Source: Schumannella sp. 10F1B-5-1 (lineage in GTDB: Bacteria; Actinomycetota; Actinomycetes; Actinomycetales; Microbacteriaceae). From it: 64,000 nucleotides of DNA. The translations under genes were made by a program, and so were the position numbers. The stretch spans positions 62,001-126,000 of the forward strand of contig NZ_VHQH01000039.1 in assembly GCF_006517535.1 (NCBI RefSeq), given 5' to 3'. Each line of letters starts with the position of its first letter. Position 1 is the stretch's first letter. This document shows, in pieces, positions 54,435 to 63,631 of the stretch. The notes under the pieces were generated by a model, which saw nothing but the letters and a program-made list of their open reading frames with translations, ran no database searches and had not been told where the DNA came from.

Positions 54435-55616
54435 ATGTCGGCCTTCGACGACGCCGGCGCCGACCTCGAGCTGCGCCAGATCACCAAGACCTTCCCCGGC
54501 TTCACCGCGATCGAGCAGCTCGATCTGACGATCCCGGCCGGCTCGTTCTTCGCGCTGCTCGGTCCGTCCGGCTGCGGCAAGACCACGACGCTGCGCCTGG
54601 TCGCCGGGCTCGAGGAGCCGACGACCGGTCGGGTGCTGATCGGCGGCCGCGACGTGACGGCGACCAAACCGCACGAGCGTCCGGTCAACACCGTCTTCCA
54701 GAGCTACGCCCTGTTCCCGCACATGACCGTGCAGGGCAACGTCGAGTTCGGGCTGCGGCGCCGGGGCGTGAAGGATGCCGGGGCCCGCGCCCTCGAGGCG
54801 CTCAAGCTCGTGCAGCTCGATCACCTCGCCGCCCGTCGGCCGTCGCAGCTCTCGGGCGGTCAGCAGCAGCGTGTCGCGCTGGCGCGCGCCATCGTCAACC
54901 GTCCGGCGCTGCTGCTGCTCGACGAGCCGCTCGGCGCCCTCGACCTCAAGCTGCGTCGCGAGATGCAGCTCGAGCTCAAGGCGATCCAGGCGGAGGTCGG
55001 CCTCACCTTCCTGCACGTCACGCACGACCAGGAGGAGGCCATGACGATGGCCGACACGGTCGCCGTCATGAACCGCGGTCGCATCGAGCAGATGGGCTCG
55101 CCGCAGGAGCTGTACGAGCTGCCGCGCACGCTGTTCGTCGCGAACTTCCTCGGGCAGTCCAACCTCCTCACGGGCGACGTCGTCGCCACGTCGGGCGCGA
55201 ACACCGTCGTGGAGGTGGGCGGCGTGCGGCTGAGCATCCCGACGGCGCGGATGCAGCGCACGAGCGGAGCCGTCACGGTCGGCGTGCGCCCCGAGAAGCT
55301 GCTGCTGCTCACCGAGGAACCCAAGGCGAAGCGCGGCGTGAACCTTCTCGGCCCGGCGCGGGTCACGGATGTGTCGTTCACCGGCGTGAGCACGCAGTAT
55401 CAGGTCGAGTTCCCCGAGAACTCGGCGCTGCCGGGCATGTCGGTGTTCGCCCAGAACCTCGTGTTCGGAGCGGTCGTGAACCCCGGCGCCGAGGTGTGGC
55501 TGAGCTGGTCGGTCGACCACGGCTTCGGCCTGGCGGATGCCGCCGAGCCCGGGTCGAGCTTCGCCGCCGCCGAGGCGGACGACACGTCGGTCGCCGTCGC
55601 GGCGGGGGAGAGCTGA
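54435..55616 (+). CDS. potA: polyamine ABC transporter ATP-binding protein
   Basis: 393 residues. Walker A LLGPSGCGKTTTLRLVAG, Q-loop, signature LSGGQQQRVALARAI, Walker B LLLLDEPLGALDLKLR, and H-loop LHVTHDQEEAMTMAD. A C-terminal TOBE regulatory domain (about 280-380) is present. It begins one base after potD and is followed by the two permeases, so it energises this importer. Confidence 0.93.
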   Translation: MSAFDDAGADLELRQITKTFPGFTAIEQLDLTIPAGSFFALLGPSGCGKTTTLRLVAGLEEPTTGRVLIGGRDVTATKPHERPVNTVFQSYALFPHMTVQGNVEFGLRRRGVKDAGARALEALKLVQLDHLAARRPSQLSGGQQQRVALARAIVNRPALLLLDEPLGALDLKLRREMQLELKAIQAEVGLTFLHVTHDQEEAMTMADTVAVMNRGRIEQMGSPQELYELPRTLFVANFLGQSNLLTGDVVATSGANTVVEVGGVRLSIPTARMQRTSGAVTVGVRPEKLLLLTEEPKAKRGVNLLGPARVTDVSFTGVSTQYQVEFPENSALPGMSVFAQNLVFGAVVNPGAEVWLSWSVDHGFGLADAAEPGSSFAAAEADDTSVAVAAGES

Positions 55617-55617
55617 G

Positions 55618-56538
55618 GTGGCCTTCGGCGCCTTCGCCGGCGGACCGGCGGCGGATCCGGGGATCGGGGCGGCGCAGCGCAAGAGCCGCGTCGTGCTGCT
55701 GCTCCTGCTGCCCGGCGTCATCTACCTCGCGCTGACCTACGTCGCGCCGCTGATCTCGCTCGTGCTGACGAGCCTGCAGTCGCCGAGCCCGACCTTCGAC
55801 ATCGGCTCTTACGTCTACGCGTTCAACATCGGCAACTACGCGACCGCGATCTCGGAGTACGCGCCCGTGCTCGGCCGCTCGTTCCTGTTCGCGCTGACCG
55901 CGACCGTGCTCACGCTCGTCATCGGGTATCCGCTCGCGTACTTCATCGGCGTGACCCTGCGCCGGTTCCCGCTGCTGCAGAGCCTCGCGCTCGTGCTGGT
56001 GATCGCCCCGTTCTTCATCAGCTTCCTGCTGCGCACCCTCGCCTGGAAGCAGATCTTCTCCGACGAGGGGCCCGTCGTCTCGTTCCTGCAGGCGCTCGCG
56101 ATCCTGCCCCACGACGCGCACGTCACCGGCACGCCGTTCATGGTGATCTTCGGCCTCACCTACAACTTCCTGCCGTTCACCGTGCTGCCGATGTACACCT
56201 CGCTCGAGCGCCTCGACCTGAGGTACCTCGAGGCGGCCGGCGATCTCTACGCGAGCCGCTGGTCGAGCTTCTGGCGGGTCACCTTCCCGCTCTCGCTGCC
56301 GGGCGTCGTCTCCGGAACGCTCCTGACCTTCATCCCGGCGACCGGCGACTACATCAACGCCAGTCCGAGCTTCCTCGGCGGTCTCGACACGGCGATGGTC
56401 GGCAACGTGATCGAGCAGAACTTCCTCGTGCTGCAGAACTATCCGGTGGCGGCGGCGATGTCGATCGTGCTGATGGTCGCGATCCTGATCCCGGTCGCCG
56501 TCTACGTCAGTCTCACCAAGACGGAGGAGCTGCTGTGA
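55618..56538 (+). CDS. potB: polyamine ABC transporter permease, PotB-like
   Basis: 306 residues with six membrane helices. The EAA loop is YLEAAGDLYASRWSSFWRVTFPLSLPG, which contacts the ATPase. GTG at 55618, one base after the potA stop, with GGGGGAG upstream. Its end overlaps potC by four bases. Confidence 0.9.
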   Translation: MAFGAFAGGPAADPGIGAAQRKSRVVLLLLLPGVIYLALTYVAPLISLVLTSLQSPSPTFDIGSYVYAFNIGNYATAISEYAPVLGRSFLFALTATVLTLVIGYPLAYFIGVTLRRFPLLQSLALVLVIAPFFISFLLRTLAWKQIFSDEGPVVSFLQALAILPHDAHVTGTPFMVIFGLTYNFLPFTVLPMYTSLERLDLRYLEAAGDLYASRWSSFWRVTFPLSLPGVVSGTLLTFIPATGDYINASPSFLGGLDTAMVGNVIEQNFLVLQNYPVAAAMSIVLMVAILIPVAVYVSLTKTEELL

Positions 56539-57335
56539 CCGGGCGATTCCGCGGCTGGGGCGTCACGATCTACTCGATCGTGGTGTTCGCGATCCTGCTC
56601 GTGCCCATCGGCTACACGGTGCTGTTCTCGTTCAACGACGCGAAGCGCACCAACATCATCTGGCGCGGTTTCACGCTCGACAACTGGACGGGCATCTGCG
56701 ACGACGCACGCGTCTGCGGCGCCTTCGGCGCGAGCATCCTGGTCGGCGTCGTGGCGACGGTCTTCGCCTGCGCGCTCGGCACGGCGATCGCGATCGCGCT
56801 CGTGCGGTTCCGCTTCCGGTTCCGCAACGCGCTCACGATCCTGCTGTTCCTGCCCATGGCGACCCCCGAGATCGTGCTCGGCGCCGGCCTGTCGTCGCAG
56901 CTGGTCAACCTCGGCATCGAGAAGAACCTCGTCACGGTCATCGCGGCGCACGTCATGTTCTGCATCAGCTTCGTGGTCGTGACGGTGCGCGCCCGTGCGG
57001 CATCGCTCGATCCCTCGCTCGAGGAGGCGGGGCGTGACCTCTACGGCTCGCCGGCCCAGGTGTTCTGGCGGGTGACGTTCCCGCTGCTGCTGCCCGGCAT
57101 CGTGGCGGCGGCGCTGCTCAGCTTCGCGCTCAGCTTCGACGACTTCATCATCACGAACTTCGTCTCGGGCAGCGCCGAGACCCTGCCGAAGTACATCTAC
57201 ATCGCGGCCGCCCGCGGCATCCCGCCGCAGGCGAACGTGTTCGCCTCGCTGATCTTCTTCCTCGCGATCGCGGCCGTGATCGCGGTCGAGCTCGCCGGGG
57301 CGGCGCGCCGGAAGCGTCTGCTGCGCGCCGGCTGA
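56535..57335 (+). CDS. potC: polyamine ABC transporter permease, PotC-like
   Basis: 266 residues with six membrane helices. The EAA loop is SLEEAGRDLYGSPAQVFWRVTFPLLLPG, and the following SFDDFIITNFVSG is typical of PotC. GTG start overlapping the potB stop. Last gene of the importer; a bulged GC hairpin at about 57346-57367 may be its terminator. Confidence 0.92.
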   Translation: MTGRFRGWGVTIYSIVVFAILLVPIGYTVLFSFNDAKRTNIIWRGFTLDNWTGICDDARVCGAFGASILVGVVATVFACALGTAIAIALVRFRFRFRNALTILLFLPMATPEIVLGAGLSSQLVNLGIEKNLVTVIAAHVMFCISFVVVTVRARAASLDPSLEEAGRDLYGSPAQVFWRVTFPLLLPGIVAAALLSFALSFDDFIITNFVSGSAETLPKYIYIAAARGIPPQANVFASLIFFLAIAAVIAVELAGAARRKRLLRAG

Positions 57336-57402
57336 GCCCTGCGGTGGCCGAGCGCCGCGGCGCGGCCTGGCGGTCGCCGGCACGGGATGCGAGGCTCGGG
57401 CC

Positions 57403-57873
57403 ATGACCGAGACCGAGCTGCTCGTGCACCTGTCCGCGCTCGAGGATGCCGTGGTGCAGACCGCGGCGCCGGGCGACGGCTCGCCGGAGATCGCCTGGGG
57501 CGACAGCTTCGTCACGGTCGGCGTCGGTCTGCCGCCGGAGGAGCGGGGTCAGCCGTTCGCGACGATCGTGACGAAGGACTACCCCGGCTTCGACGCCGCG
57601 TCGCAGCTCGACCGACCGGGCGCCTTCCGCGTCAACGTGCAGCTGGGTCGCGAGGCCTTCACCGCGCGGTTCGGCTACCCGCCGCGCGAGGCCGCGGCGC
57701 ACCGGGAGGCGATCGACTTCGCCGAGCCCGATCGCCTGCTGCCGCATCCGACCTACGCCGAGCAGGGCTGGGCGGCCGTGGTGCTGCCCGGTCCGCGCAC
57801 GCAGGACGACCTGCTCGAGCTCATCGGTCGCGCGCACGTCGCGGCGCTCGAGCGTCGCGACCGCCGTCGCTGA
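57403..57873 (+). CDS. DUF6194-like protein
   Basis: 156 residues, soluble, of unknown function. The pattern GDSFVTVGVGLPPEERGQPFATIVTKDYPGFDAASQLDRPG, then AFRVNVQLGREAFTARFGYPP and LLPHPTYAEQGWAAVVLPG, resembles DUF6194 proteins of actinobacteria. ATG is six bases after GAGGCT, a weak -10. Converges on the asparaginase gene. Confidence 0.7.
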   Translation: MTETELLVHLSALEDAVVQTAAPGDGSPEIAWGDSFVTVGVGLPPEERGQPFATIVTKDYPGFDAASQLDRPGAFRVNVQLGREAFTARFGYPPREAAAHREAIDFAEPDRLLPHPTYAEQGWAAVVLPGPRTQDDLLELIGRAHVAALERRDRRR

Positions 57874-57907
57874 GCTCGCGCAGTTCGCTGAGCGCGCTGT
57901 CGCGGGG

Positions 57908-58867
57908 TCAGACCGCCAGCCGCCAGCCGCCGACCGGCGCACCGCCGCCGAGCATCGGGGGAGCGGTGCGCTCGAGCGTCTCGGCCAGCGCACCGGGGTC
58001 GATCCGGCTGTGCCGGGCGAGCAGGCTCAGCGCGACGAGGCTTCCGACACGACCCGAGCCGTCGAGCACCTTGACGGTCGCCGCGGTGCCGTCCTGGGCG
58101 ACCGCGAGGTAGTAGCCCTCGGCGCCGAACTTGGCGAAGACCCCGAGGTTCTCCACGGCGACGGTGTCGGCGAAGCCCGGACCCTGGATCGCCCAGGGGT
58201 GCTCGCGCACGGCGGTCGCGATCACGCTCGGTCCGTTCGCGACCCGCGCGGCGGCGCGCGCCATGCCGACGAGGCTCAGGGCGTGCACGGGCGCGCCGCA
58301 TCCATCGATGCCGCTGTGGGCGATGCGCTCACTCGCGGCCTCCTCGATCTGCGCGATGACCGCCTGCTGCAGCGGATGCGCCGGGTCGAGATAGTCGGCG
58401 GTGGACCAGCCCGACTGCACGCACGCGGCCAGCAGGGCGGCGTGCTTGCCCGAGCAGACCATCGCCGTGCGGCGCTTCTCGGCGGCGCGGCCGGCGATCG
58501 GGTCGTCGGGCCACGAGGGCGGGCACTGCAGGTCGTCGGAGGTGAGTCCGAACTGGTGGAGGGTCCGCTCGACCACGTCCACGTGACGCGGCGTGCCGGC
58601 GTGGCTCGCGGTGGCGAGGGCGATCTGCTCCGCGTCGAGCTCGATCCCCGTCGCGAGGGCGGCGGTCGCCTGCAGCGGCTTGAGCGCCGAGCGCGGGTAC
58701 ACCGCCGCGCTCGTGTCGCCGTGCGCCTCGAGCACGGAGCCATCGGGCGCGACGACGACCGCGACGCCGAGGTGGCGCGACTCCTCGAGCCCCGACCGGT
58801 CGGCGACGGCGAGCTCGACCGCGCCGGCGGCCGTGAGCGGATGCGGGGCGAAGGGCGCGTCGGTCAT
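57908..58867 (-). CDS. L-asparaginase, thermolabile Rhizobium type (PF06089)
   Basis: 319 residues. Motifs of the type: YPRSALKPLQATAAL (the Ser-Lys pair involved in catalysis), ATASHAGTPRHVDVV, CSGKHAALLAACVQSGW with Cys and Lys, and SGIDGCGAPVHALSLVGMARA. This group is unrelated in sequence to E. coli AnsA/AnsB and resembles serine hydrolases. ATG at 58867, preceded by TAGACT eight bases upstream. Confidence 0.9.
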   Translation of the reverse strand: MTDAPFAPHPLTAAGAVELAVADRSGLEESRHLGVAVVVAPDGSVLEAHGDTSAAVYPRSALKPLQATAALATGIELDAEQIALATASHAGTPRHVDVVERTLHQFGLTSDDLQCPPSWPDDPIAGRAAEKRRTAMVCSGKHAALLAACVQSGWSTADYLDPAHPLQQAVIAQIEEAASERIAHSGIDGCGAPVHALSLVGMARAAARVANGPSVIATAVREHPWAIQGPGFADTVAVENLGVFAKFGAEGYYLAVAQDGTAATVKVLDGSGRVGSLVALSLLARHSRIDPGALAETLERTAPPMLGGGAPVGGWRLAV

Positions 58868-58875
58868 GGTCCCCG

Positions 58876-58881
58876 AGTCTA
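58876..58881 (-). promoter_or_regulatory. -10 box for the asparaginase gene
   Basis: Minus-strand TAGACT followed by eight bases and the ATG at 58867; leaderless or nearly so. Confidence 0.5.
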
Positions 58882-59002
58882 TTTCGCACCGCCGACGCGA
58901 CGACCCCGACAGCGACCACCCGACGACCACCCGGCGACCGCCCCGGCGGCCGCGCCGGGCGCCGGAGCCACGACGGAACCGGCGGACCGCGCCGATCCGC
59001 GC

Positions 59003-59008
59003 CAGGAT
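59003..59008 (+). promoter_or_regulatory. -10 box for the OsmC-family gene
   Basis: CAGGAT followed by six bases and the ATG at 59015. Confidence 0.35.
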
Positions 59009-59014
59009 GGGGGC

Positions 59015-59497
59015 ATGCGCTTCGAGCACGGATTCCAGGTCTCGCTGGAGTGGACGGGCGACCTCGGTCGCGGCACGGCCGACGCCCGCGCCTACAGCCG
59101 CGAGCACGTGCTGCGCGTCGACGGCCACCACGAGATCCACGGCTCCGCCGCCCGCGTGTTCCACGGCGACGCGGCGCTCTGGAACCCCGAGCAGATGCTG
59201 CTCGGCGCCCTCGTGCAGTGCCACCTGCTCAGCTACCTCTACACGGCCGCGTCGAACGGCATCGTGGTCGTCGGCTACACCGACGACGCGACGGCGACGC
59301 TGCGCACGCACGCCGACGGCTCGGGGGAGATGACGGAGGCCGTGCTGCGCCCGGTCGTCACGATCGCGGCGGGCGACCCCGCCCTCGCGCAGAGCCTGCA
59401 CGACCTGGCCGCCGAGACCTGCTTCATCGCCCGCAGCGTCGCATTCCCCGTGCGGCATGAGCCGACGGTGCGGCTCGCGGACGACCCGCTCAGCTGA
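59015..59497 (+). CDS. OsmC/Ohr family peroxiredoxin-like protein
   Basis: 160 residues. Both redox cysteines are in their usual places: LLGALVQCHLLSYLYTAASN (peroxidatic) and DLAAETCFIARSVAFPV (resolving). Family members detoxify organic hydroperoxides. It belongs to the general OsmC group rather than clearly to Ohr. Single gene; divergent to asparaginase. Confidence 0.88.
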   Translation: MRFEHGFQVSLEWTGDLGRGTADARAYSREHVLRVDGHHEIHGSAARVFHGDAALWNPEQMLLGALVQCHLLSYLYTAASNGIVVVGYTDDATATLRTHADGSGEMTEAVLRPVVTIAAGDPALAQSLHDLAAETCFIARSVAFPVRHEPTVRLADDPLS

Positions 59498-59608
59498 GGC
59501 GCCGAGGCCACGGGCGCGGGATTCCGCACGCCGTCCCGCGCGCCCGTGCCGACGTCCGCTGTGCGCGAACCGAGATGCGCGCCTCTCGCCGATGCGGAGG
59601 CACCCGGC

Positions 59609-59614
59609 TAGCGT
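59609..59614 (+). promoter_or_regulatory. -10 box for the ClgR-like regulator
   Basis: TAGCGT followed by six bases and the ATG at 59621, a clear leaderless arrangement. Confidence 0.5.
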
Positions 59615-59620
59615 CGCCTC

Positions 59621-59986
59621 ATGCTGCTGAGGTACGCCGTCGGCGCCGCGCTGCGTCGCATCCGTCTCGACTCGGGCCGGACGCTGCGCGAGGTCGCCCT
59701 CGCCGCGGCCATCTCGATGCCGTACCTCTCCGAGATCGAGCGCGGTCGCAAGGAGGCGTCGAGCGAGGTGCTGGCGGGTCTGTGCCGCGCTCTCGGCCTG
59801 ACGATCGTCGACCTGCTGCGCGAGGCGACGGCGGAGGCCGCGGTCGTCGATCTCAGCGAGCGTCGGGATGCACGACTCGTCGTGCTGCGCAGCACGACCA
59901 CCGACGCAGCACCCGGACGCTCGACGATCTCGCCGAGCGCCGGGTCGGGCGACCGCGGAGCGGTGAGTCTGTCGCTGGCGGCCTGA
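59621..59986 (+). CDS. HTH (XRE) regulator resembling ClgR
   Basis: 121 residues. The helix-turn-helix (about 8-65) reads LRRIRLDSGRTLREVALAAA and then YLSEIERGRKEASSEVLAGLC, very close to ClgR, the activator of clp protease and chaperone genes in actinobacteria. The tail lacks an obvious ligand domain. ClgR itself usually sits near recA or pspA genes; this locus does not match, so it may be a paralogue. Converges on gabT. Confidence 0.75.
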   Translation: MLLRYAVGAALRRIRLDSGRTLREVALAAAISMPYLSEIERGRKEASSEVLAGLCRALGLTIVDLLREATAEAAVVDLSERRDARLVVLRSTTTDAAPGRSTISPSAGSGDRGAVSLSLAA

Positions 59987-60020
59987 CCCTCATCAGCAAC
60001 CGCCGTCGGCGGCGCCCGTC

Positions 60021-61346
60021 TCAGCCGAGCTTCGCGAGAGCCTCTTCGATCACCGTCATGGCGTCGTCGATCAGCTGCTCGCTGATCACGACGCTCGGCA
60101 GCAGGCGCAGCACGCTGTCCCAGCTACCCGCGTCGAGCGGGATCACGCCGTTCGAGGTCGCGTGGGCGAGCACGGCCTTGAGGGCCTCGGGGTTCGGGTC
60201 CTTCGTGCCGGGCTTGACGAGCTCGATGCCGAACATCGCGCCCTTGCCGCGCACCTCGCCGACCACGGCGAACTTCTCCGACCAGTCGCCGATGCGCGCC
60301 CACAGCGCGGCTTCGACGCGCTGTGCCTCGCCGATCAGGTTCTCGCGCTCGATGAGCTCGAACGTCGCCAGCGCGGCCGCGGTCGAGACCGGATTGCCGC
60401 CGAAGGTGCCGCCGACGCCGCCGGGCTGCACCGCATCCATGACCTCGGCGCGCCCGGTCACGGCCGCGAGCGGGAAGCCGCCGGCGATGCCCTTGGCGGT
60501 CGTCACGATGTCGGGCACGACGTCGTGGTGCTCGATCGAGTACCACGCGCCCGTGCGGGCGATGCCGGCCTGGATCTCGTCGGCGACGAAGAGGATGCCG
60601 TTCTCCTCGCAGAAGGTCTTGATCGCGCGGAAGTAGCCGTCGGCCGGGATGATGATGCCGCCGTCGCCCTGGATCGGCTCGACGAAGAAGGCCGCGACCT
60701 CCTCGGCGCCGATGTGGGTGCGGATGTAGTCGATCGTCTTGGCGGCCGCCTCCTCGCCCGACAGCCCGTCGCGGAAGGGGTAGCTGATCGGCACCGAGTA
60801 GAGGTCGCCGGGGAACGGACCCATGCCGGCGCGCTCGGGCCAGGGGCGGTAGGTCATCGCCATGGTCAGGTTCGTGCGGCCGTGGAAGGCGTGGTCGAGG
60901 CTCAGAATCACGCGGCGGCCGGTGAACTTGCGGGCGATCTTGACGGCGTTCTCGACGGCCTCCGCGCCCGAGTTGACGAGCACGCTGCGCTTCTCGAAGT
61001 CGCCGGGCGTGATCTCGGCGAGCTTCTCGGCGACGCGCACGTAGTTCTCATAGGGCGTGACCGTGAAGAGCGTGTGGGTCAGCTTGGTCGCCTGCTCGGC
61101 GGCTGCCGCGGCGACGTCGGCGTTCGCGTGGCCGATCGTGGTCACGCCGATGCCGCAGCCCAGGTCGATGAGCTGGTTGCCGTCGACGTCGACGAGGATC
61201 GCGCCGGAGCCGCGCTCCATGTAGATGTTGGCGAGCGTGCCCGCTCCGCGCGAGACGCTGGCCTCGCGGCGCGCCTGCAGCGCGACCGACTTCGGTCCGG
61301 GGAGTTCGGTGACGAGCTTGCGCTCCTGGGGCACGCTGAAGTCCAT
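60021..61346 (-). CDS. gabT: 4-aminobutyrate-2-oxoglutarate transaminase
   Basis: 441-residue class-III PLP enzyme. Motifs: LIDLGCGIGVTTIGHANADV, LVNSGAEAVENAVKIARKFTG, ILSLDHAFHGRTNLTMAMTY, FFVEPIQGDGGIIIP, FVADEIQAGIARTG, and VTTAKGIAGGFPLAAVTG with the Schiff-base Lys. It removes the amino group of GABA, the second half of putrescine breakdown. ATG at 61346, seven bases after TAGGCT. No gabD is adjacent. Confidence 0.9.
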   Translation of the reverse strand: MDFSVPQERKLVTELPGPKSVALQARREASVSRGAGTLANIYMERGSGAILVDVDGNQLIDLGCGIGVTTIGHANADVAAAAAEQATKLTHTLFTVTPYENYVRVAEKLAEITPGDFEKRSVLVNSGAEAVENAVKIARKFTGRRVILSLDHAFHGRTNLTMAMTYRPWPERAGMGPFPGDLYSVPISYPFRDGLSGEEAAAKTIDYIRTHIGAEEVAAFFVEPIQGDGGIIIPADGYFRAIKTFCEENGILFVADEIQAGIARTGAWYSIEHHDVVPDIVTTAKGIAGGFPLAAVTGRAEVMDAVQPGGVGGTFGGNPVSTAAALATFELIERENLIGEAQRVEAALWARIGDWSEKFAVVGEVRGKGAMFGIELVKPGTKDPNPEALKAVLAHATSNGVIPLDAGSWDSVLRLLPSVVISEQLIDDAMTVIEEALAKLG

Positions 61347-61353
61347 GCCGTCG

Positions 61354-61359
61354 AGCCTA
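61354..61359 (-). promoter_or_regulatory. -10 box for gabT
   Basis: Minus-strand TAGGCT followed by seven bases and the ATG at 61346, a leaderless pattern. Confidence 0.5.
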
Positions 61360-61464
61360 GGCGCTCGACTGGGCGCGCTCGGCACGCCTCGCCCGCCCCG
61401 CGCCCAGGAGCCCGTGATGCCGGTGGGGCAGACTGGGCACGACCCCCGCTCCGAATCCGAAGGC

Positions 61465-62487
61465 ATGACCATGCGCCCCGTCCTCCGACGCTCCGTGATC
61501 CGACGCACCGTGATCCCCGCCCTGGCCGCCGCCGGCCTCCTCGCCGTCAGCCTCACGGGCTGCAGCACCGCCGAGACAGGCGACCCCGGCGATTCGATCG
61601 CCTGCGCGCCCTCGGGCTCGGCCTCCGACGCGGTGAAGGTGAAGACGGGCGACTCCGCCGAGTCCGCCCCGACCGTGACGTTCGAGACGCCGCTGAAGAC
61701 CGAGAAGACCGAGGCGACCCTCGTCAAGGCCGGCAAGGGCGACACGGTCGCCGACGGCGACACCGTCAAGGTGCGCTACGCCTTCTACAACGGCCGCGAC
61801 GGCAAGGCGCTCGGCACGGCGGTCGGCTACGACGGCGCCGCCGCCGACTCGCTGCCGCTGACCGACCAGATCCCGGCCGGCATCCGCAAGGCGATGCTCT
61901 GCGCGAAGCCCGGCGCCCGCGTGGCCATGGTGATCCCGCCCGATGACGCGTTCGGCTCGGCCGGCGTCGGCGAGCTCAAGGGCACCGACTCGCTGGTCGT
62001 CGTGATGGATGCGGTGAGCGTCGTGCCGACGAAGGCCGACGGCAAGAAAGTCGACCCGGGCGACGGCTTCCCCGAGGTCACGCTCAAGAAGTCGGGCGAG
62101 CCGACCGTGAAGCTGCCGAAGGAGGTCGTCGCCCCGGCGACGACGCAGGTCGGCCAGCTCAAGAAGGGCGACGGCGCGACCGTGGCCGACGGTGACACCG
62201 TGACGGTGCAGTACTCGGGCATCGACTGGAACACGGGCGAGACCTTCGACAGCAGCTGGAGCCGCGGAACCCCGGCGAGCTTCGCCACGACCGGTGTCAT
62301 CGCCGGCTTCTCGAAGGCGCTGGTCGGCCAGAAGGTCGGCTCGCAGGTGATCGCCATCATCCCGGCGGCCGAGGGCTACGGACCCTCGGGCGGCAACAGC
62401 CAGGCCGGCATCGGCGCCGAGGACACGCTGATCTTCGTGGTCGACATCCTCGACACGGCTCCGGCGTCTGCCTCGACCCAGGGCTGA
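61465..62487 (+). CDS. lipoprotein with two FKBP-type peptidyl-prolyl isomerase domains
   Basis: 340 residues. Lipoprotein signal ending LLAVSLTGC; Cys at about residue 34. Two FKBP-like domains: the first (about 80-185) has [20 protein letters not shown] and [13 protein letters not shown] but is altered around the active site; the second (about 220-335) is typical, with [42 protein letters not shown] and AAEGYG. Likely folds proteins outside the membrane. ATG at 61465 with AAGG upstream; ATG at 61471 also possible. dxr starts five bases past the stop. Confidence 0.9.
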   Translation: MTMRPVLRRSVIRRTVIPALAAAGLLAVSLTGCSTAETGDPGDSIACAPSGSASDAVKVKTGDSAESAPTVTFETPLKTEKTEATLVKAGKGDTVADGDTVKVRYAFYNGRDGKALGTAVGYDGAAADSLPLTDQIPAGIRKAMLCAKPGARVAMVIPPDDAFGSAGVGELKGTDSLVVVMDAVSVVPTKADGKKVDPGDGFPEVTLKKSGEPTVKLPKEVVAPATTQVGQLKKGDGATVADGDTVTVQYSGIDWNTGETFDSSWSRGTPASFATTGVIAGFSKALVGQKVGSQVIAIIPAAEGYGPSGGNSQAGIGAEDTLIFVVDILDTAPASASTQG

Positions 62488-62491
62488 GCGG

Positions 62492-63574
62492 ATGCGCCGC
62501 GTCCTCATCCTCGGCAGCACCGGCTCGATCGGCGAGCAGGCGCTCGACGTGATCCGGCGCAATCCGGAGCGCTTCGAGGTGGTCGGGCTCGCGGCCGGCA
62601 CGAATCGCGAGAAGCTCGACGCCCAGGCGGCCGAGCATCACGTCGACGCGACCGCGCTCGGGGTCGACGAGGCCGTGCAGCTCGTGCGCGACGTCGAGGC
62701 CGACGTGGTGCTCAACGGCATCACGGGATCGGTGGGCCTGGCGCCCACGCTCGCGGCGCTCGAGACCGGGGCCAGCCTCGCGCTGGCCAACAAGGAGAGC
62801 CTGATCGTGGGCGGGCCGCTCGTGAAGGCGGCGGCCGCCCCCGGTCAGATCGTGCCGGTCGACTCCGAGCACTCCGCGATCGCGCAGGCGCTGCGCGCGG
62901 GCGCGGCGACCGAGGTGCGTCGGCTCGTGCTGACCGCGTCGGGCGGGCCGTTCCGCGGCCGCTCGCGCGCCGAGCTCGCCGACGTCACTCCGGCGCAGGC
63001 GCTGGCGCATCCCACCTGGGACATGGGGCTCGTCGTCACGACCAACTCCTCGACGCTCGTCAACAAGGGCCTCGAGGTGATCGAGGCGCACCTGCTGTTC
63101 GACGTGCCGTATGACCGCATCGCGGTGACGGTGCACCCGCAGTCGATCGTGCACTCGATGGTCGAGTTCGTCGACGGATCGACGATCGCGCAGGCCTCGC
63201 CGCCTGACATGCGGCTGCCGATCTCGCTCGGCCTCGACTGGCCCGACCGCGTTCCCGGCGTGGGCGCGCCGCTCGACTGGACCACCGCATCCGCGTGGAC
63301 CTTCGAGCCGCTCGACGACGAGGCCTTCCCGGCGGTCGCGCTCGCGAAGCGCGTCGGCACGGCCGGCAGCACCTACCCGGCCGTGTTCAACGCCGCGAAC
63401 GAGCAGGCCGTGCACGCCTTCCACGCGGGACGCATCGGCTATCTCGACATCCTCGACATCGTGGATGCGGTGGTCGACCGGCACGAGCCGGCGGCCTCGC
63501 TCGACCTCGACGCCGTGCTCGACGCGGAGCGGTCCGCGCGCGAGCGGGCCGATGCGCTCATCGCCCGCGCATAG
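62492..63574 (+). CDS. dxr: 1-deoxy-D-xylulose-5-phosphate reductoisomerase
   Basis: Committed step of the MEP isoprenoid pathway, making MEP from DXP with NADPH. 360 residues: NADPH motif [30 protein letters not shown], the metal-binding [20 protein letters not shown], and HPTWDMG. The C-terminal helical domain is complete. The site-2 protease gene after it is a common neighbour of dxr in bacteria. Confidence 0.96.
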   Translation: MRRVLILGSTGSIGEQALDVIRRNPERFEVVGLAAGTNREKLDAQAAEHHVDATALGVDEAVQLVRDVEADVVLNGITGSVGLAPTLAALETGASLALANKESLIVGGPLVKAAAAPGQIVPVDSEHSAIAQALRAGAATEVRRLVLTASGGPFRGRSRAELADVTPAQALAHPTWDMGLVVTTNSSTLVNKGLEVIEAHLLFDVPYDRIAVTVHPQSIVHSMVEFVDGSTIAQASPPDMRLPISLGLDWPDRVPGVGAPLDWTTASAWTFEPLDDEAFPAVALAKRVGTAGSTYPAVFNAANEQAVHAFHAGRIGYLDILDIVDAVVDRHEPAASLDLDAVLDAERSARERADALIARA

Positions 63575-63618
63575 CGCGCACCCCAGGAGAAGGGGGCGCG
63601 CTCACAGCCGGGCGCGCG

Positions 63619-63624
63619 TAGCCT
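63619..63624 (+). promoter_or_regulatory. -10 box for the site-2 protease
   Basis: TAGCCT followed by seven bases and the GTG at 63632; leaderless pattern. Confidence 0.45.
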
Positions 63625-63631
63625 TCCCGTC

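Noticed and set aside
60003-60015. CCGCC/GGCGG hairpin between the ClgR-like gene and gabT
   Set aside because: Five pairs in GC-rich DNA are expected by chance.
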